From the NCBI GenBank assembly GCA_001552515.1, contig BCRI01000003.1, positions 62,001 to 126,000 on the forward strand: a DNA stretch of 64,000 nucleotides, written 5' to 3'. The position numbers and the translations under genes are program-made. The notes beneath the pieces are model-generated. The model was given only the letters and a program-made list of their open reading frames with translations, searched no databases and had not been told where the DNA came from. This DNA comes from Sphaerimonospora mesophila NBRC 14179 = JCM 3151. GTDB taxonomy: Bacteria; Actinomycetota; Actinomycetes; Streptosporangiales; Streptosporangiaceae. Positions 34,508 to 42,961 of this stretch are shown piece after piece. Position 1 is the first letter of the stretch. Each line of letters begins with the position of its first letter.

Positions 34508-35266
34508 ATGGCATTCCGTCGATTGATCCCCATCGCCATCGCGTGCGCGCTGACGACGACGATGGCCACACCCGCGCAAGCGAGCCGGACCGCGGCAGAG
34601 CCGTACTGCGCGGTGCACAAGTGCATCGCGCTCACCTTTGACGACGGCCCGGCGGAGAACAGCGAGACCCTGCTGAAGGTCCTGAAGAAATACAAGGCGA
34701 AGGCCACGTTCTTCATGATCGGAAATCGGGTCAAGAAGAACCTCAAGCTGGTCGGCAAGGTCGCCAAGGACGGCCACGAGATCGGCAACCACACCTGGGA
34801 CCACAAATACTTCACCGACCTCACCTCCCAGCAGATCTACGCGGAGGTGAGGGACGCCCAGCGGATCATCAAGACGGCCACGGGCAAGAACCCCGTGCTG
34901 TTCCGCGCCCCCGGCGGGCTTTACCCGGAGGACGCCAAGGAGATCGTGGCGAAGTTCGGGATGGTGCAGATCCCGGGCACGGTCGCCACGAAGGACTACA
35001 TCAAGGACTACCGCAATGTGAAGTTGCTCACCTCGAAGGCCCTGGAGATCGCCCAGCCGGGCGCCGTGGTCCTGATGCACGAGACCGTCAAGGAGACGGT
35101 CTCGTCACTGCCCACCGTGCTGCGGGAGCTGACCAAGCAGGGCTACCACTTCGTCACGGTCTCCAAGCTGCTCGAGGGCCAGAAACTCACCCCGGGTGAG
35201 GTGTATCCCGAAATGCTGCTCGACGACTCGGACGAGATGGAGTTCCCTGACGGGACCGAGGGCTAG
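34508..35266 (+). CDS. Secreted polysaccharide deacetylase (NodB/CE4)
   Basis: The 252-residue protein has a signal peptide cut after TPAQA (residue 25). Its complete CE4 motif set is TFDDGP, HTWDH (zinc-binding His pair), RAPGG and LMHE. It removes N-acetyl groups from chitin-like or peptidoglycan sugars outside the cell. GAGGAG lies about 10 bases before the ATG. Its TAG stop lies inside the first CTAG of repeat element copy 2, so the element may have set the present C-terminus. Confidence 0.9.
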   Translation: MAFRRLIPIAIACALTTTMATPAQASRTAAEPYCAVHKCIALTFDDGPAENSETLLKVLKKYKAKATFFMIGNRVKKNLKLVGKVAKDGHEIGNHTWDHKYFTDLTSQQIYAEVRDAQRIIKTATGKNPVLFRAPGGLYPEDAKEIVAKFGMVQIPGTVATKDYIKDYRNVKLLTSKALEIAQPGAVVLMHETVKETVSSLPTVLRELTKQGYHFVTVSKLLEGQKLTPGEVYPEMLLDDSDEMEFPDGTEG

Positions 35267-35428
35267 TGCCCCTCCCGCCAATCTTTGCCCCGTCGCGTCG
35301 TCCAGGGCGGCACCTCGCGGCGTTGGAGTCGTCGCTCGTAGCTCCGCTACTCAGCTCCTCCTCCGCCTTGCGATGCACCACCCCGGCCGCCGCTCCTTCC
35401 GGGCAAACCTTGGCGGTCGCGGCACTAG
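35263..35428. repeat. 166-bp CTAG-ended inverted-repeat element, copy 2
   Basis: This is the second copy of the element at 1267-1432, the same length with about 12 mismatches. It fills almost the whole gap between two convergent genes. Its left CTAG contains the TAG of the deacetylase and its right CTAG, read on the other strand, contains the TAG of the acyltransferase. The inner GTAGC-TCC-GCTAC hairpin and terminal arms are kept, while most differences fall in the right inner arm. The kept folding potential suggests a terminator-like role or a hairpin-shaped mobile element. Confidence 0.85.
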
Positions 35429-36627
35429 GGAGCCGCGGCGTTCCTGCCGCGGCCGATCCACGACCTGCCGAGGCGCCGTGCCGGTGACTCCACGAAACGG
35501 TACGTCAACCAGCTCACGCACAGCAGCACCGCGAGGTAGCCGAGCATGAGGGCCATCTGGACGACGGCCGGCATGGCGCGCAGGTCGCCCACCACGCCAC
35601 TGAGGTACGTCATCAGTGGAACGTGCAGCAGATAGACCGAGTAGCTGATCAGGCCCAGCCAGGTCAGCGTGGTGGGCACGGTCCGTCCACGCAGGGCCAT
35701 GCCGATCGCGAAGGTGCCGCCCGCGAGGACGACCGTGGTGATCCAGACGTCGGGCTGCACCCACCACCAGCCCGCCTGGATCGACCACACCGGCGCCACC
35801 GCCACGAGCACGGCCGAGACGGCGACCGGGACGAGGCCGCCGGTGCCCTGCTCCCAGCGGTAGATCGCGGTCCCGGTGAACATCACCGCGAGGATCATCG
35901 CGCCGAACCACGGGACGTAGCTGCCGGACATGAGCAGCGTGAGCGCCATCAGCCCCAGGACGTAGGCCGCGATCGTGCGGAACCGGCCGGAGATGAGGCA
36001 GACCATGCCGGCGACGAAGAGCACGCCCGCGATGATCGCGGGCCAGTGGTCGGGCAGCAGCGGACCGGACAGCACCAGCCCGGCGCAGATCGCCGCCACG
36101 CCGAAGACGACGGCGATCACCCCGCTGCGCCGGTGCGCGCCGCGCACGAACAGAGCCGTCACGATCAGGTAGAACACCATCTCGTACGACAGCGTCCACA
36201 TCGTATTGACCATGCCGCCCTGGTGTGACACGTCGAACAGCATCGTCACGTGCGCGGCCACAGCGGAGGGGTGACGCGGCACCGAATGGCGTACCGGAAC
36301 CCAGAACGCCATGACGAGCACGATCCCGACCACCAGCAGGTAGAGCGGGTAGAGGCGGAACAGGCGGCTGATCCAGAAGGCCCGTACGTCGCCCCGGCGC
36401 TCCAGCGACGCCGGAATGATGTAACCGCTGACCAGGAAGAACACCAGGACGCCGTAGATGCCGATATTGAACCAGTACGGCCGCAGCGACGGCATCGCCC
36501 ATGGAAGCACGTGCTCGGCGACCACCGCCAGGGCGCCGAGCCCGCGTAACGCGTCGAGCCAGGCGAGCCGTGCGCCGTGATCGACGGAGATGGTCTGCGG
36601 GGCGGTGTCGGGCTGAGCGGCAATCAC
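35425..36627 (-). CDS. Acyltransferase family 3 membrane protein
   Basis: The 400-residue protein starts with the family's ARLAWLDALRGLGALAVVAEH (as WLDALRGLGAL and the catalytic-type His in VVAEH) and has about ten membrane helices. Relatives include OatA and ExoZ, which put O-acetyl or other acyl groups on cell-wall or exported sugars. It ends the surface-polymer region, so it may acylate that polymer. The start is GTG. Its stop lies inside repeat element copy 2. Confidence 0.88.
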   Translation of the reverse strand: MIAAQPDTAPQTISVDHGARLAWLDALRGLGALAVVAEHVLPWAMPSLRPYWFNIGIYGVLVFFLVSGYIIPASLERRGDVRAFWISRLFRLYPLYLLVVGIVLVMAFWVPVRHSVPRHPSAVAAHVTMLFDVSHQGGMVNTMWTLSYEMVFYLIVTALFVRGAHRRSGVIAVVFGVAAICAGLVLSGPLLPDHWPAIIAGVLFVAGMVCLISGRFRTIAAYVLGLMALTLLMSGSYVPWFGAMILAVMFTGTAIYRWEQGTGGLVPVAVSAVLVAVAPVWSIQAGWWWVQPDVWITTVVLAGGTFAIGMALRGRTVPTTLTWLGLISYSVYLLHVPLMTYLSGVVGDLRAMPAVVQMALMLGYLAVLLCVSWLTYRFVESPARRLGRSWIGRGRNAAAP

Positions 36628-36681
36628 CGCGATACCATACCCGCCCTACACAAACCACACGGAAAGATTCCTAACTGGGGA

Positions 36682-38229
36682 TCACTCCCACTCGATGGTG
36701 CCGGGCGGCTTGCTCGTGATGTCGAGGACGACGCGATTGATCTCGCTGACCTCGTTGGTGATCCTGGTCGAGATCCGCGACAGCACGTCGTACGGCACGC
36801 GGGCCCAGTCGGCGGTCATCGCGTCCTCGGAGGTCACCGGCCTGAGCACGACCGGATGGCCGTACGTGCGGCTGTCGCCCTGCACGCCGACCGACCGCAC
36901 GTCGGCCAGCAGCACGACCGGGCACTGCCAAATGTCCTGGTCGAGACCGGCGCGCGACAGCTCCTCACGGGCGATGGCGTCCGCCTCACGCAGCAGGTCG
37001 AGACGCTCGCGGGTGACCTCGCCGACGATCCGGATGCCGAGGCCGGGGCCGGGGAACGGCTGCCGCCAGACCATCGCCGGAGGCAGGCCGAGCTCCTCGC
37101 CGGCCCGCCGCACCTCGTCCTTGAAGAGCGTGCGCAGCGGCTCGACCAGCTCGAACTTCAGGTCCTCCGGCAGGCCGCCCACGTTGTGGTGGGACTTGAT
37201 GTTGGCGGTGCCGGTGCCGCCGCCGGACTCGACGACGTCGGGGTAGAGCGTGCCCTGGACGAGGAAGTCCACCGGGCCGTCGGCGAGGATCGCGCGCTGC
37301 TCGTCTTCGAACACCCGGATGAACTCCCGGCCGATGATCTTGCGCTTCTCCTCGGGGTCGGTCACGCCGGACAGCGCCTTGAGGAATCGCTCGGCCGCGT
37401 CGACGACGCGGAGCTTGACCCCGGTCGCCGCCACGAAGTCGCGCTCGACCTGCTCTGCCTCACCCTTGCGCAGCAGCCCATGGTCGACGAACACGCAGGT
37501 CAGCCGGTCGCCAATGGCCCGCTGGACGATCGCTGCTGCCACGGCGGAGTCGACGCCGCCCGACAGGGCGCAGATGGCGCGGCCGTCGCCGATCTGTGCC
37601 CGCACCGCCTCGATCGCGTCCTCGACGATGTTGAGCATCGTCCACGACGGGCGGCAGCCGGCCGCCTCGAGGAAGTGCCTGAGCACCGCCTGCCCGTGCT
37701 CGGAGTGGAGCACCTCGGGGTGGAACTGCACGCCGTACAGGCCGCGACCGGCGTCCTCCATCGCCGCGACCGGCGTCGCCTCGGTCGAGGCCGTGACGAC
37801 GAACCCGGCCGGGGCCTCCACCACGGTGTCGCCGTGGGACATCCAGACCGACTGGGTGGCCGGCAGTCCGGCGAACAGCGCCCCCTCCCGGAGCACGCTC
37901 AGCGAGGTGCCGCCGTATTCGGCGATCCCCGTCTTGGCCACCTTGCCGCCCAGCTCCAGGGCCATCGCCTGATAGCCGTAGCAGATGCCGAACGTCGGCA
38001 CCCCGGTCTCGAACAGACCGGCGGGGACGGCCGGCGCGCCCTCGGCGTACACCGAGGACGGGCCACCGGACAGGATGATCGCCTTGGGCTTCCTGGCCAG
38101 CATCTCGGCCACCGGCATCGTCGAAGGGACGATCTCGGAGTAGACGTGGCATTCACGCACCCGGCGGGCGATCAGCTGCGCGTACTGCGCGCCGAAATCC
38201 ACGACAAGGACCGTGTCGAACTCAGACAC
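36682..38229 (-). CDS. guaA: GMP synthase (glutamine-hydrolysing)
   Basis: The 515-residue enzyme makes GMP from XMP, ATP and glutamine. The class I glutamine amidotransferase domain has the nucleophile in FGICYGYQ, then FHPEV. The ATP pyrophosphatase domain has the P-loop [12 protein letters not shown], and the C-terminal dimer domain includes [13 protein letters not shown] and [13 protein letters not shown]. Length and order match the standard single-chain enzyme. It starts with GTG. Confidence 0.97.
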   Translation of the reverse strand: MSEFDTVLVVDFGAQYAQLIARRVRECHVYSEIVPSTMPVAEMLARKPKAIILSGGPSSVYAEGAPAVPAGLFETGVPTFGICYGYQAMALELGGKVAKTGIAEYGGTSLSVLREGALFAGLPATQSVWMSHGDTVVEAPAGFVVTASTEATPVAAMEDAGRGLYGVQFHPEVLHSEHGQAVLRHFLEAAGCRPSWTMLNIVEDAIEAVRAQIGDGRAICALSGGVDSAVAAAIVQRAIGDRLTCVFVDHGLLRKGEAEQVERDFVAATGVKLRVVDAAERFLKALSGVTDPEEKRKIIGREFIRVFEDEQRAILADGPVDFLVQGTLYPDVVESGGGTGTANIKSHHNVGGLPEDLKFELVEPLRTLFKDEVRRAGEELGLPPAMVWRQPFPGPGLGIRIVGEVTRERLDLLREADAIAREELSRAGLDQDIWQCPVVLLADVRSVGVQGDSRTYGHPVVLRPVTSEDAMTADWARVPYDVLSRISTRITNEVSEINRVVLDITSKPPGTIEWE

Positions 38230-38312
38230 CGGAAGGGACCCCCAAAGGCAGCGAGCGGCAACGCCAGTTTATCGGCGGCCCACCACCACACCGCCCGCCC
38301 GATGGCGGCCGA

Positions 38313-39377
38313 TCAGACGGCTGCTGGGTGCAGGGCGAGCGTCGGGTAGTCCGTGTAGCCCCGATGGTCGCCGGCGTAGTAGGTGTCGACGTCGCCCTCG
38401 TTGAGCGGCGCGCCCAGGCGCAGGCGCAGCGGCAGGTCGGGGTTGGCCAGGAAGGCCTGGCCCAGCGCGACCAGGTCGGCGCCCCACTCCAGCCACTTTG
38501 CGGCGGTGACGGCCGGGTCCGTGCCCATCGGGTCGTTGACGACGAGGGCGCCCGGCCACAGGTCGCGGATCCGCCGGCCGAGCTCGTCGCCACCGGTCGC
38601 CATCATGTGCAGGTAGACGAGGTCGAGCTTCGCGAGCTCGGACACCAGGGCCGGATAGAGCTCGTGCGCGTCGTCCTCGACCAGATCCTGAGCACCGCTG
38701 GCCGGCGACAGCCGGATGCCCACCCGGGACCCGCCGATCTCGGCGGCGACGGCCTCGGCGGTCTCGACGGCGAACCTGATCCGCCCGGCGACCGAACGTC
38801 CGTAGCGGTCGTCACGCAGGTTGGCGTTCCGCGACAGGAACTGGTGGATGAGATAGCCGTTGGCGCCATGCAGCTCGACCCCGTCGAACCCGGCGTCGAT
38901 CGCCAGGCGGGCGGCCCGTACGAAGTCCCGGATGGTCTCCTCGACCTCGGCCGTGGACAGCTCGACCGGGACGGGGAGATCCTGCGGCCCGTCCGGGGTG
39001 AAGATCTGCCCGGCGGCCCGTACGGCCGAAGGCGCGACGGGGAGCGCGCCGGTGTTGTCGGGATGTCCGATCCGGCCCGCGTGCATGATCTGGGCGAAGA
39101 TCCGGCCCCCCGCCGCGTGCACGGCACCGGTCACCTCATGCCACCCGGCCACCTGTTCGTCGGTGTACAGCCCCGGGGTGTTCATGTAGCCCTTGCCCGC
39201 GGCGCTGGGATAGATCCCCTCGGAGATGATCAGCCCGGCCGAGGCGCGCTGGGCGTAGTAGAGGGCCATCAGGGACGAGGGGATTCCCGCCACATATGAG
39301 CGCGAGCGGGTCATGGGCGCCATGGCGAGGCGGTTGGGCAGGTGCAGCGAGCCCAGGTCGAAGGACGTGAACATCAT
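38313..39377 (-). CDS. Old yellow enzyme family NADH:flavin oxidoreductase (alkene reductase)
   Basis: The 354-residue FMN barrel has LPNRLAMAPMTRSRS at the N-terminus, IFAQIMHAGRIGH, GVELHGANGYLIHQFLSRN-like (as ELHGANGYLIHQF) and LRDDRYGRS. It resembles N-ethylmaleimide reductase, which reduces activated C=C bonds. The ATG at 39377 (or 39374) follows AGAGAGG. The divergent MarR gene and a string of TTGGTCGACCAA palindromes in front suggest induction by an electrophile sensed by that regulator. Confidence 0.92.
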   Translation of the reverse strand: MMFTSFDLGSLHLPNRLAMAPMTRSRSYVAGIPSSLMALYYAQRASAGLIISEGIYPSAAGKGYMNTPGLYTDEQVAGWHEVTGAVHAAGGRIFAQIMHAGRIGHPDNTGALPVAPSAVRAAGQIFTPDGPQDLPVPVELSTAEVEETIRDFVRAARLAIDAGFDGVELHGANGYLIHQFLSRNANLRDDRYGRSVAGRIRFAVETAEAVAAEIGGSRVGIRLSPASGAQDLVEDDAHELYPALVSELAKLDLVYLHMMATGGDELGRRIRDLWPGALVVNDPMGTDPAVTAAKWLEWGADLVALGQAFLANPDLPLRLRLGAPLNEGDVDTYYAGDHRGYTDYPTLALHPAAV

Positions 39378-39402
39378 GGTCCGGCCTCTCTGAAGATCCG
39401 AT

Positions 39403-39463
39403 TTGGTCGACCAATTTGGTCGACCAACTTGGCCAACCAATGTTTTACAACTTGGCCAGCCAA
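39403..39463. promoter_or_regulatory. Array of four 12-bp palindromic operator-like sites between OYE and MarR genes
   Basis: TTGGTCGACCAA occurs perfectly at 39403-39414 and 39416-39427. TTGGCCAACCAA (39429-39440) and TTGGCCAGCCAA (39452-39463) are close variants. The first three repeat every 13 bases. The array begins 26 bases upstream of the OYE start and lies 46 bases before the MarR start. This is the expected place for autoregulation by the MarR protein together with control of the reductase. Confidence 0.8.
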
Positions 39464-39508
39464 CATGCAAGCGGTACGCTGGTGATCGCAAGAGAGGGTG
39501 AGGCCGCC

Positions 39509-40024
39509 ATGATGGAGCCGCTGGTTCACGACACGACGGCATGTTCGAGCCCGCGGGGAGAGGACGCCGACAGTCTCAGCTGTCTGATGGCCGCGACTTC
39601 GCGCGGACACCGGGTGCTGCACGCGGCCCTGCTGGCCGAGATCGACCTCTACCCCGGGCAGGACCGCGTGCTGAGCGCGCTCTGGGACAACGGCCCGCAG
39701 GTCCAGAACAGGCTCGCCGCCATGCTGGGCATCGACATGTCGACGATGACCAAGAGCCTCCAGCGCCTGGAGCGCAGCGGCCTGGTCAGCCGCTCCCCCT
39801 GCACCACGAATCGGCGCCTCAGCATCGTGAGCACCACCCCGAAGGGCGACGCGCTGCGGCCGGAGGTCCGCCGGATCGGCGAGGAGACCCAGCGGCGGAT
39901 GACCCGCGGTCTCACCCCGGAGCAGGTGGAGACGCTCCGCTCACTGCTCGCCGTGGTCAGGGCCAACGTGTGTCCCGAGGCCGACACGCCCGGATCCGAG
40001 GCCCCCGCGGCTCACGGCTGTTAG
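39509..40024 (+). CDS. MarR family transcription regulator
   Basis: The 171-residue protein has a winged-helix domain: [20 protein letters not shown] (helix-turn-helix), then [20 protein letters not shown] (wing). The N-terminal tail holds Cys in TTACSSP and DSLSCLM that could sense electrophiles or oxidants, though this is untested. The ATG at 39509 (or 39512) is preferred; an in-frame upstream ATG lies within the operator array and would add 31 residues. GAGGGTGAGG stands upstream. Confidence 0.87.
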   Translation: MMEPLVHDTTACSSPRGEDADSLSCLMAATSRGHRVLHAALLAEIDLYPGQDRVLSALWDNGPQVQNRLAAMLGIDMSTMTKSLQRLERSGLVSRSPCTTNRRLSIVSTTPKGDALRPEVRRIGEETQRRMTRGLTPEQVETLRSLLAVVRANVCPEADTPGSEAPAAHGC

Positions 40025-40048
40025 CGGGGGTCGCCGACCCGCCGGGGC

Positions 40049-40168
40049 GGACCCGGTGGAGAAAGACCCGGTAGAGAGGGACCCGGTGGAGAGGGACCCG
40101 GTGGAGAGGGACCCGGTGGAGAGGGACCCGGTGGAGAGGGACCCGGTGGAGAGGGACCCGGTGGAGAG
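40049..40168. repeat. Eight tandem copies of a 15-bp intergenic repeat
   Basis: The unit GGACCCGGTGGAGAG is repeated eight times. The last six copies are identical; the first differs only in its last base and the second at two positions. It fills most of the 151-bp gap between the convergent MarR and TetR genes. The near-perfect identity points to recent expansion. It codes for nothing in either annotated gene. Confidence 0.93.
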
Positions 40169-40175
40169 ACCCGTC

Positions 40176-40838
40176 TCACAGGCCGTAGCCGCTCGCGCCG
40201 TGCCGTAACAGGGCGAACGCGGTCTCGGCGGAAGCCGCGGCCTCGGGGTGGACCTCGTCGGCGGTCCGGCCGGCGGCCAGCTCGGCCCAGTTGTCCCTGG
40301 CCAGGATCTGCCGCACCGCGACGTACTGCGCGGCGACCAGGCGTGCCGCCGGAGACGTCGCCGGCTCCCGCTCGGGGCCGTTCCCCGTCCCGGCCGCCTC
40401 GCCCATGGCCTCGGCCAGCGCCTCCGTCTCCGCCGTGCCGTACTCGACGAGGCGGGCCGCCACGCTGGGGGTGTCGAAGACCAGGCGGTGGTAGGCGAGC
40501 ACCTCGGGCCGGTCGCACAGGCCCGTCGTCGGCTCACGCTCATCCAGTCCGGTGACGAAGGCGCGGTGCAGCGCGTCCAGGGGCGTCTCCCCCGGGCGAC
40601 GCCCGCGCACCACCGCGGCGGCCTCGCCCCTGTGGTCGGCGACACGGTGGAGGACCAGGTCCTCCTTGCTGGAGAAGTATCGGAACAGGGTCGGCTTGGA
40701 CACCTCGGCCGCCGCTGCGACGTCGGCCACCGCCACCCGGTCGAAGCCGTGCGCCAGGAACAGCGCGATCGCGACATCGGAGATCGTCCGGCGGGTGCGC
40801 TCCTTCTTCCGGGTCCGCAGCCCTGCCTGTTCGAGCAT
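40176..40838 (-). CDS. TetR family transcription regulator
   Basis: The 220-residue protein has an N-terminal Tet[24 protein letters not shown], then [20 protein letters not shown]. The C-terminal part is all-helical with no recognised ligand-pocket type. It is divergent from a HelD-like helicase gene, and a strong 26-bp palindrome lies between the two starts, so it probably represses both itself and the helicase. Confidence 0.9.
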   Translation of the reverse strand: MLEQAGLRTRKKERTRRTISDVAIALFLAHGFDRVAVADVAAAAEVSKPTLFRYFSSKEDLVLHRVADHRGEAAAVVRGRRPGETPLDALHRAFVTGLDEREPTTGLCDRPEVLAYHRLVFDTPSVAARLVEYGTAETEALAEAMGEAAGTGNGPEREPATSPAARLVAAQYVAVRQILARDNWAELAAGRTADEVHPEAAASAETAFALLRHGASGYGL

Positions 40839-40871
40839 GTCCCGAGGCTAGCATGATCATCGCGATTATTT

Positions 40872-40897
40872 AACCGAGTTGCATTTGTAACTCGGTT
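40872..40897. promoter_or_regulatory. 26-bp palindrome, likely TetR operator
   Basis: AACCGAGTTGCA and TGTAACTCGGTT flank two central T bases; the arms pair at 11 of 12 positions, with the outer nine perfect. The site lies 34 bases from the TetR start and 55 bases from the helicase start. Position and size are typical of a TetR operator controlling two divergent promoters. Confidence 0.8.
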
Positions 40898-40951
40898 GCG
40901 GTTCGATTTCGCGGACAGTGCTGTCCGGGTCGGCCGAGCAGGAGGCGTGAG

Positions 40952-42961
40952 ATGTCCCCGTTGGCGGAGGAACAGGCGTACGTCGAACGCTGCAGGGCGG
41001 GCCTTCACCGGATGCTGGACGACGCCCGGCACAACGTGATCATCGGTGAGACCGTCGCCGGTGACCGCTACAGCGCCGAACGGCTCGGCCGGCACCTGAA
41101 GAGCCTGGCCAAGGAGCTCGGCGAAGACGACGGAGCCCCGCCGTTCTTCGGCCGCCTCGACTTCGGCACGCTCGAATCCGGTGCGGGAGAGCACGCCGGG
41201 GAGCGCTACCACATCGGCCGCCGCCACATCTCGGGGGACGCCGGCGAGCAACCGCTGGTGATCGATTGGCGGGCCCCGGTGTCCCGTACCTTCTATCAGG
41301 CGAGCGCGCGGGACCCCCACGGCGTCGCGGTCCGGCGGCGCTTCGGATGGGCCGCCGGAGAGCTGACCGGCTTCGAGGACGAGCGGCTCGATCTCGGCCG
41401 GGACCTCGGCGCGGCGAGCCGGATCCTCACAGCCGAGATCGAGCGGCCCAGGGTCGGTCCGATGCGCGACATCGTCGCCACCATCCAGCCGGAACAGGAC
41501 GATCTGGTCCGCGCCGAACTGGACGAGTCACTGTGCGTGCAGGGCGCACCGGGCACCGGCAAGACGGCCGTCGGCCTGCACCGGGCCGCGTACCTGCTGT
41601 ACGCCCACCGCCGGCGGCTCTCCCGCGGCGGCGTGCTCGTGCTCGGCCCCAACCGGGCCTTCCTCGGCTACATCTCGGCCGTGCTGCCGGCTCTGGGCGA
41701 GATCGACGTCGAGCAGACCACGATCGAGGCGCTGCTCGCCGGAGTCCCGATCAACGGGGCCGACAGCACGGCGGCCGCGGCCGTCAAACACGACGTGCGC
41801 ATGGCCGAGGTGCTGCACCGGGCGCTCTACCGGCGCATCCGCCGCCCCGACGGGCCGATCGGCGTGCCCGACGGCTCCTACCGATGGCGGGTGCGTGAGG
41901 AGGAACTGCGCCGCGTGGTCGACGACACCCGGCGTGAGGCGTTGCCGTACGGCGTGGGCCGCGAGCGCGTCCTGTCCCGGGTGGCCTCGCTGCTGCGGCG
42001 CCAGGCCGAGACCCGCGGGCAGACGATCAACGCGGCGTGGACGCGCCGGATGATCAGAGCCGTCACCCCCGCCGTGGACGTCCTCTGGCCGTCCGTGACA
42101 CCGCAGGAGGTGCTGTTCGAGGTGCTCAGCGATCCGTCGGAGGTCGCGGACGGCGTCCTCACCCCGGCGGAACAGACGGCGATCACCTGGCCGAGGCCAC
42201 CGCGCACCCACAAGAGCGCCCGCTGGACGGCCGCCGATCTGGTCCTGCTGGACGAGCTGGCCGGTCTGATCGAACGCCCGCCGGGTTGGGGCCACGTGAT
42301 CGTCGACGAGGCGCAGGACCTCTCCCCGATGCAGTGCCGTGCCGTCGCGCGGCGCAGCGGACACGGCTCACTCACCGTGCTCGGCGACCTGGCCCAGGGC
42401 ACGACGCCGTGGGCCGCGCGCGACTGGGGCGAGCAGCTGACGCACCTGGGCAGGCCGGAGGCCCGGGTGGTCGCGCTGACCACCGGTTTCCGCGTGCCCA
42501 CCGCCGTCGTCGAACTCGCCAACCGCCTGCTGCCGGAGCTGGACGTGACCGTTCCGCACACCCGCTCGTTCCGGCATGACGGCCGCCTGCGCGTACGGCA
42601 CGTGCCCGACCTGGCGCGCGGGGTCGTGGCGGCCGTGCGCGAGGCCATGGAGCACGAGGGGTCGATAGGGGTGATCGCCGCCGACGCCGCGGCCGACCGG
42701 CTGAGCGACGCGCTGGCCGACGCCGGAGTGGCGAGCGCGGGACCGGCCGCCGACGGAGCCGGCGTCCGGGTGGGCGTCGTTCCCGCCACCCTCGCCAAGG
42801 GGCTGGAGTACGACCACGTCGTGCTGGTCGAGCCCGCCGCCATCGTGGCGGCGGAGGAGCGCGGGCTGAACCGGCTCTATGTGGCGCTCACCCGTGCGGT
42901 GTCCCGTCTGGACGTGGTGCACTCCCGTCCGCTTCCGCCGCCTTTCCGGCCGAGTGCGTGA
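40952..42961 (+). CDS. HelD-like superfamily 1 helicase (RNA polymerase-recycling factor type)
   Basis: The 669-residue protein has a helical N-terminal arm, a UvrD-like core with Walker A GAPGTGKTAVGLHRAAYLLY, Walker B HVIVDEAQDLSPMQ, GDLAQGT, TTGFRVP, TLAKGLEYDHVVLVEP and YVALTRAVSRLDVV. HelD proteins pull stalled RNA polymerase off DNA. In actinomycetes the HelR branch also displaces rifamycins and gives resistance. Whether this is HelD or HelR cannot be told by reading. Its 3' end overlaps the convergent GMC oxidoreductase by 74 bases. Confidence 0.88.
   Translation: MSPLAEEQAYVERCRAGLHRMLDDARHNVIIGETVAGDRYSAERLGRHLKSLAKELGEDDGAPPFFGRLDFGTLESGAGEHAGERYHIGRRHISGDAGEQPLVIDWRAPVSRTFYQASARDPHGVAVRRRFGWAAGELTGFEDERLDLGRDLGAASRILTAEIERPRVGPMRDIVATIQPEQDDLVRAELDESLCVQGAPGTGKTAVGLHRAAYLLYAHRRRLSRGGVLVLGPNRAFLGYISAVLPALGEIDVEQTTIEALLAGVPINGADSTAAAAVKHDVRMAEVLHRALYRRIRRPDGPIGVPDGSYRWRVREEELRRVVDDTRREALPYGVGRERVLSRVASLLRRQAETRGQTINAAWTRRMIRAVTPAVDVLWPSVTPQEVLFEVLSDPSEVADGVLTPAEQTAITWPRPPRTHKSARWTAADLVLLDELAGLIERPPGWGHVIVDEAQDLSPMQCRAVARRSGHGSLTVLGDLAQGTTPWAARDWGEQLTHLGRPEARVVALTTGFRVPTAVVELANRLLPELDVTVPHTRSFRHDGRLRVRHVPDLARGVVAAVREAMEHEGSIGVIAADAAADRLSDALADAGVASAGPAADGAGVRVGVVPATLAKGLEYDHVVLVEPAAIVAAEERGLNRLYVALTRAVSRLDVVHSRPLPPPFRPSA

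Noticed and set aside
39941..41320. Long minus-strand open frame with repeated Leu-Ser-Thr-Gly-Ser units
   Set aside because: The repeats are only the 15-bp intergenic array read in a frame without stops. The rest is antisense or out of frame to the MarR, TetR and helicase genes, and no start or ribosome site supports it.
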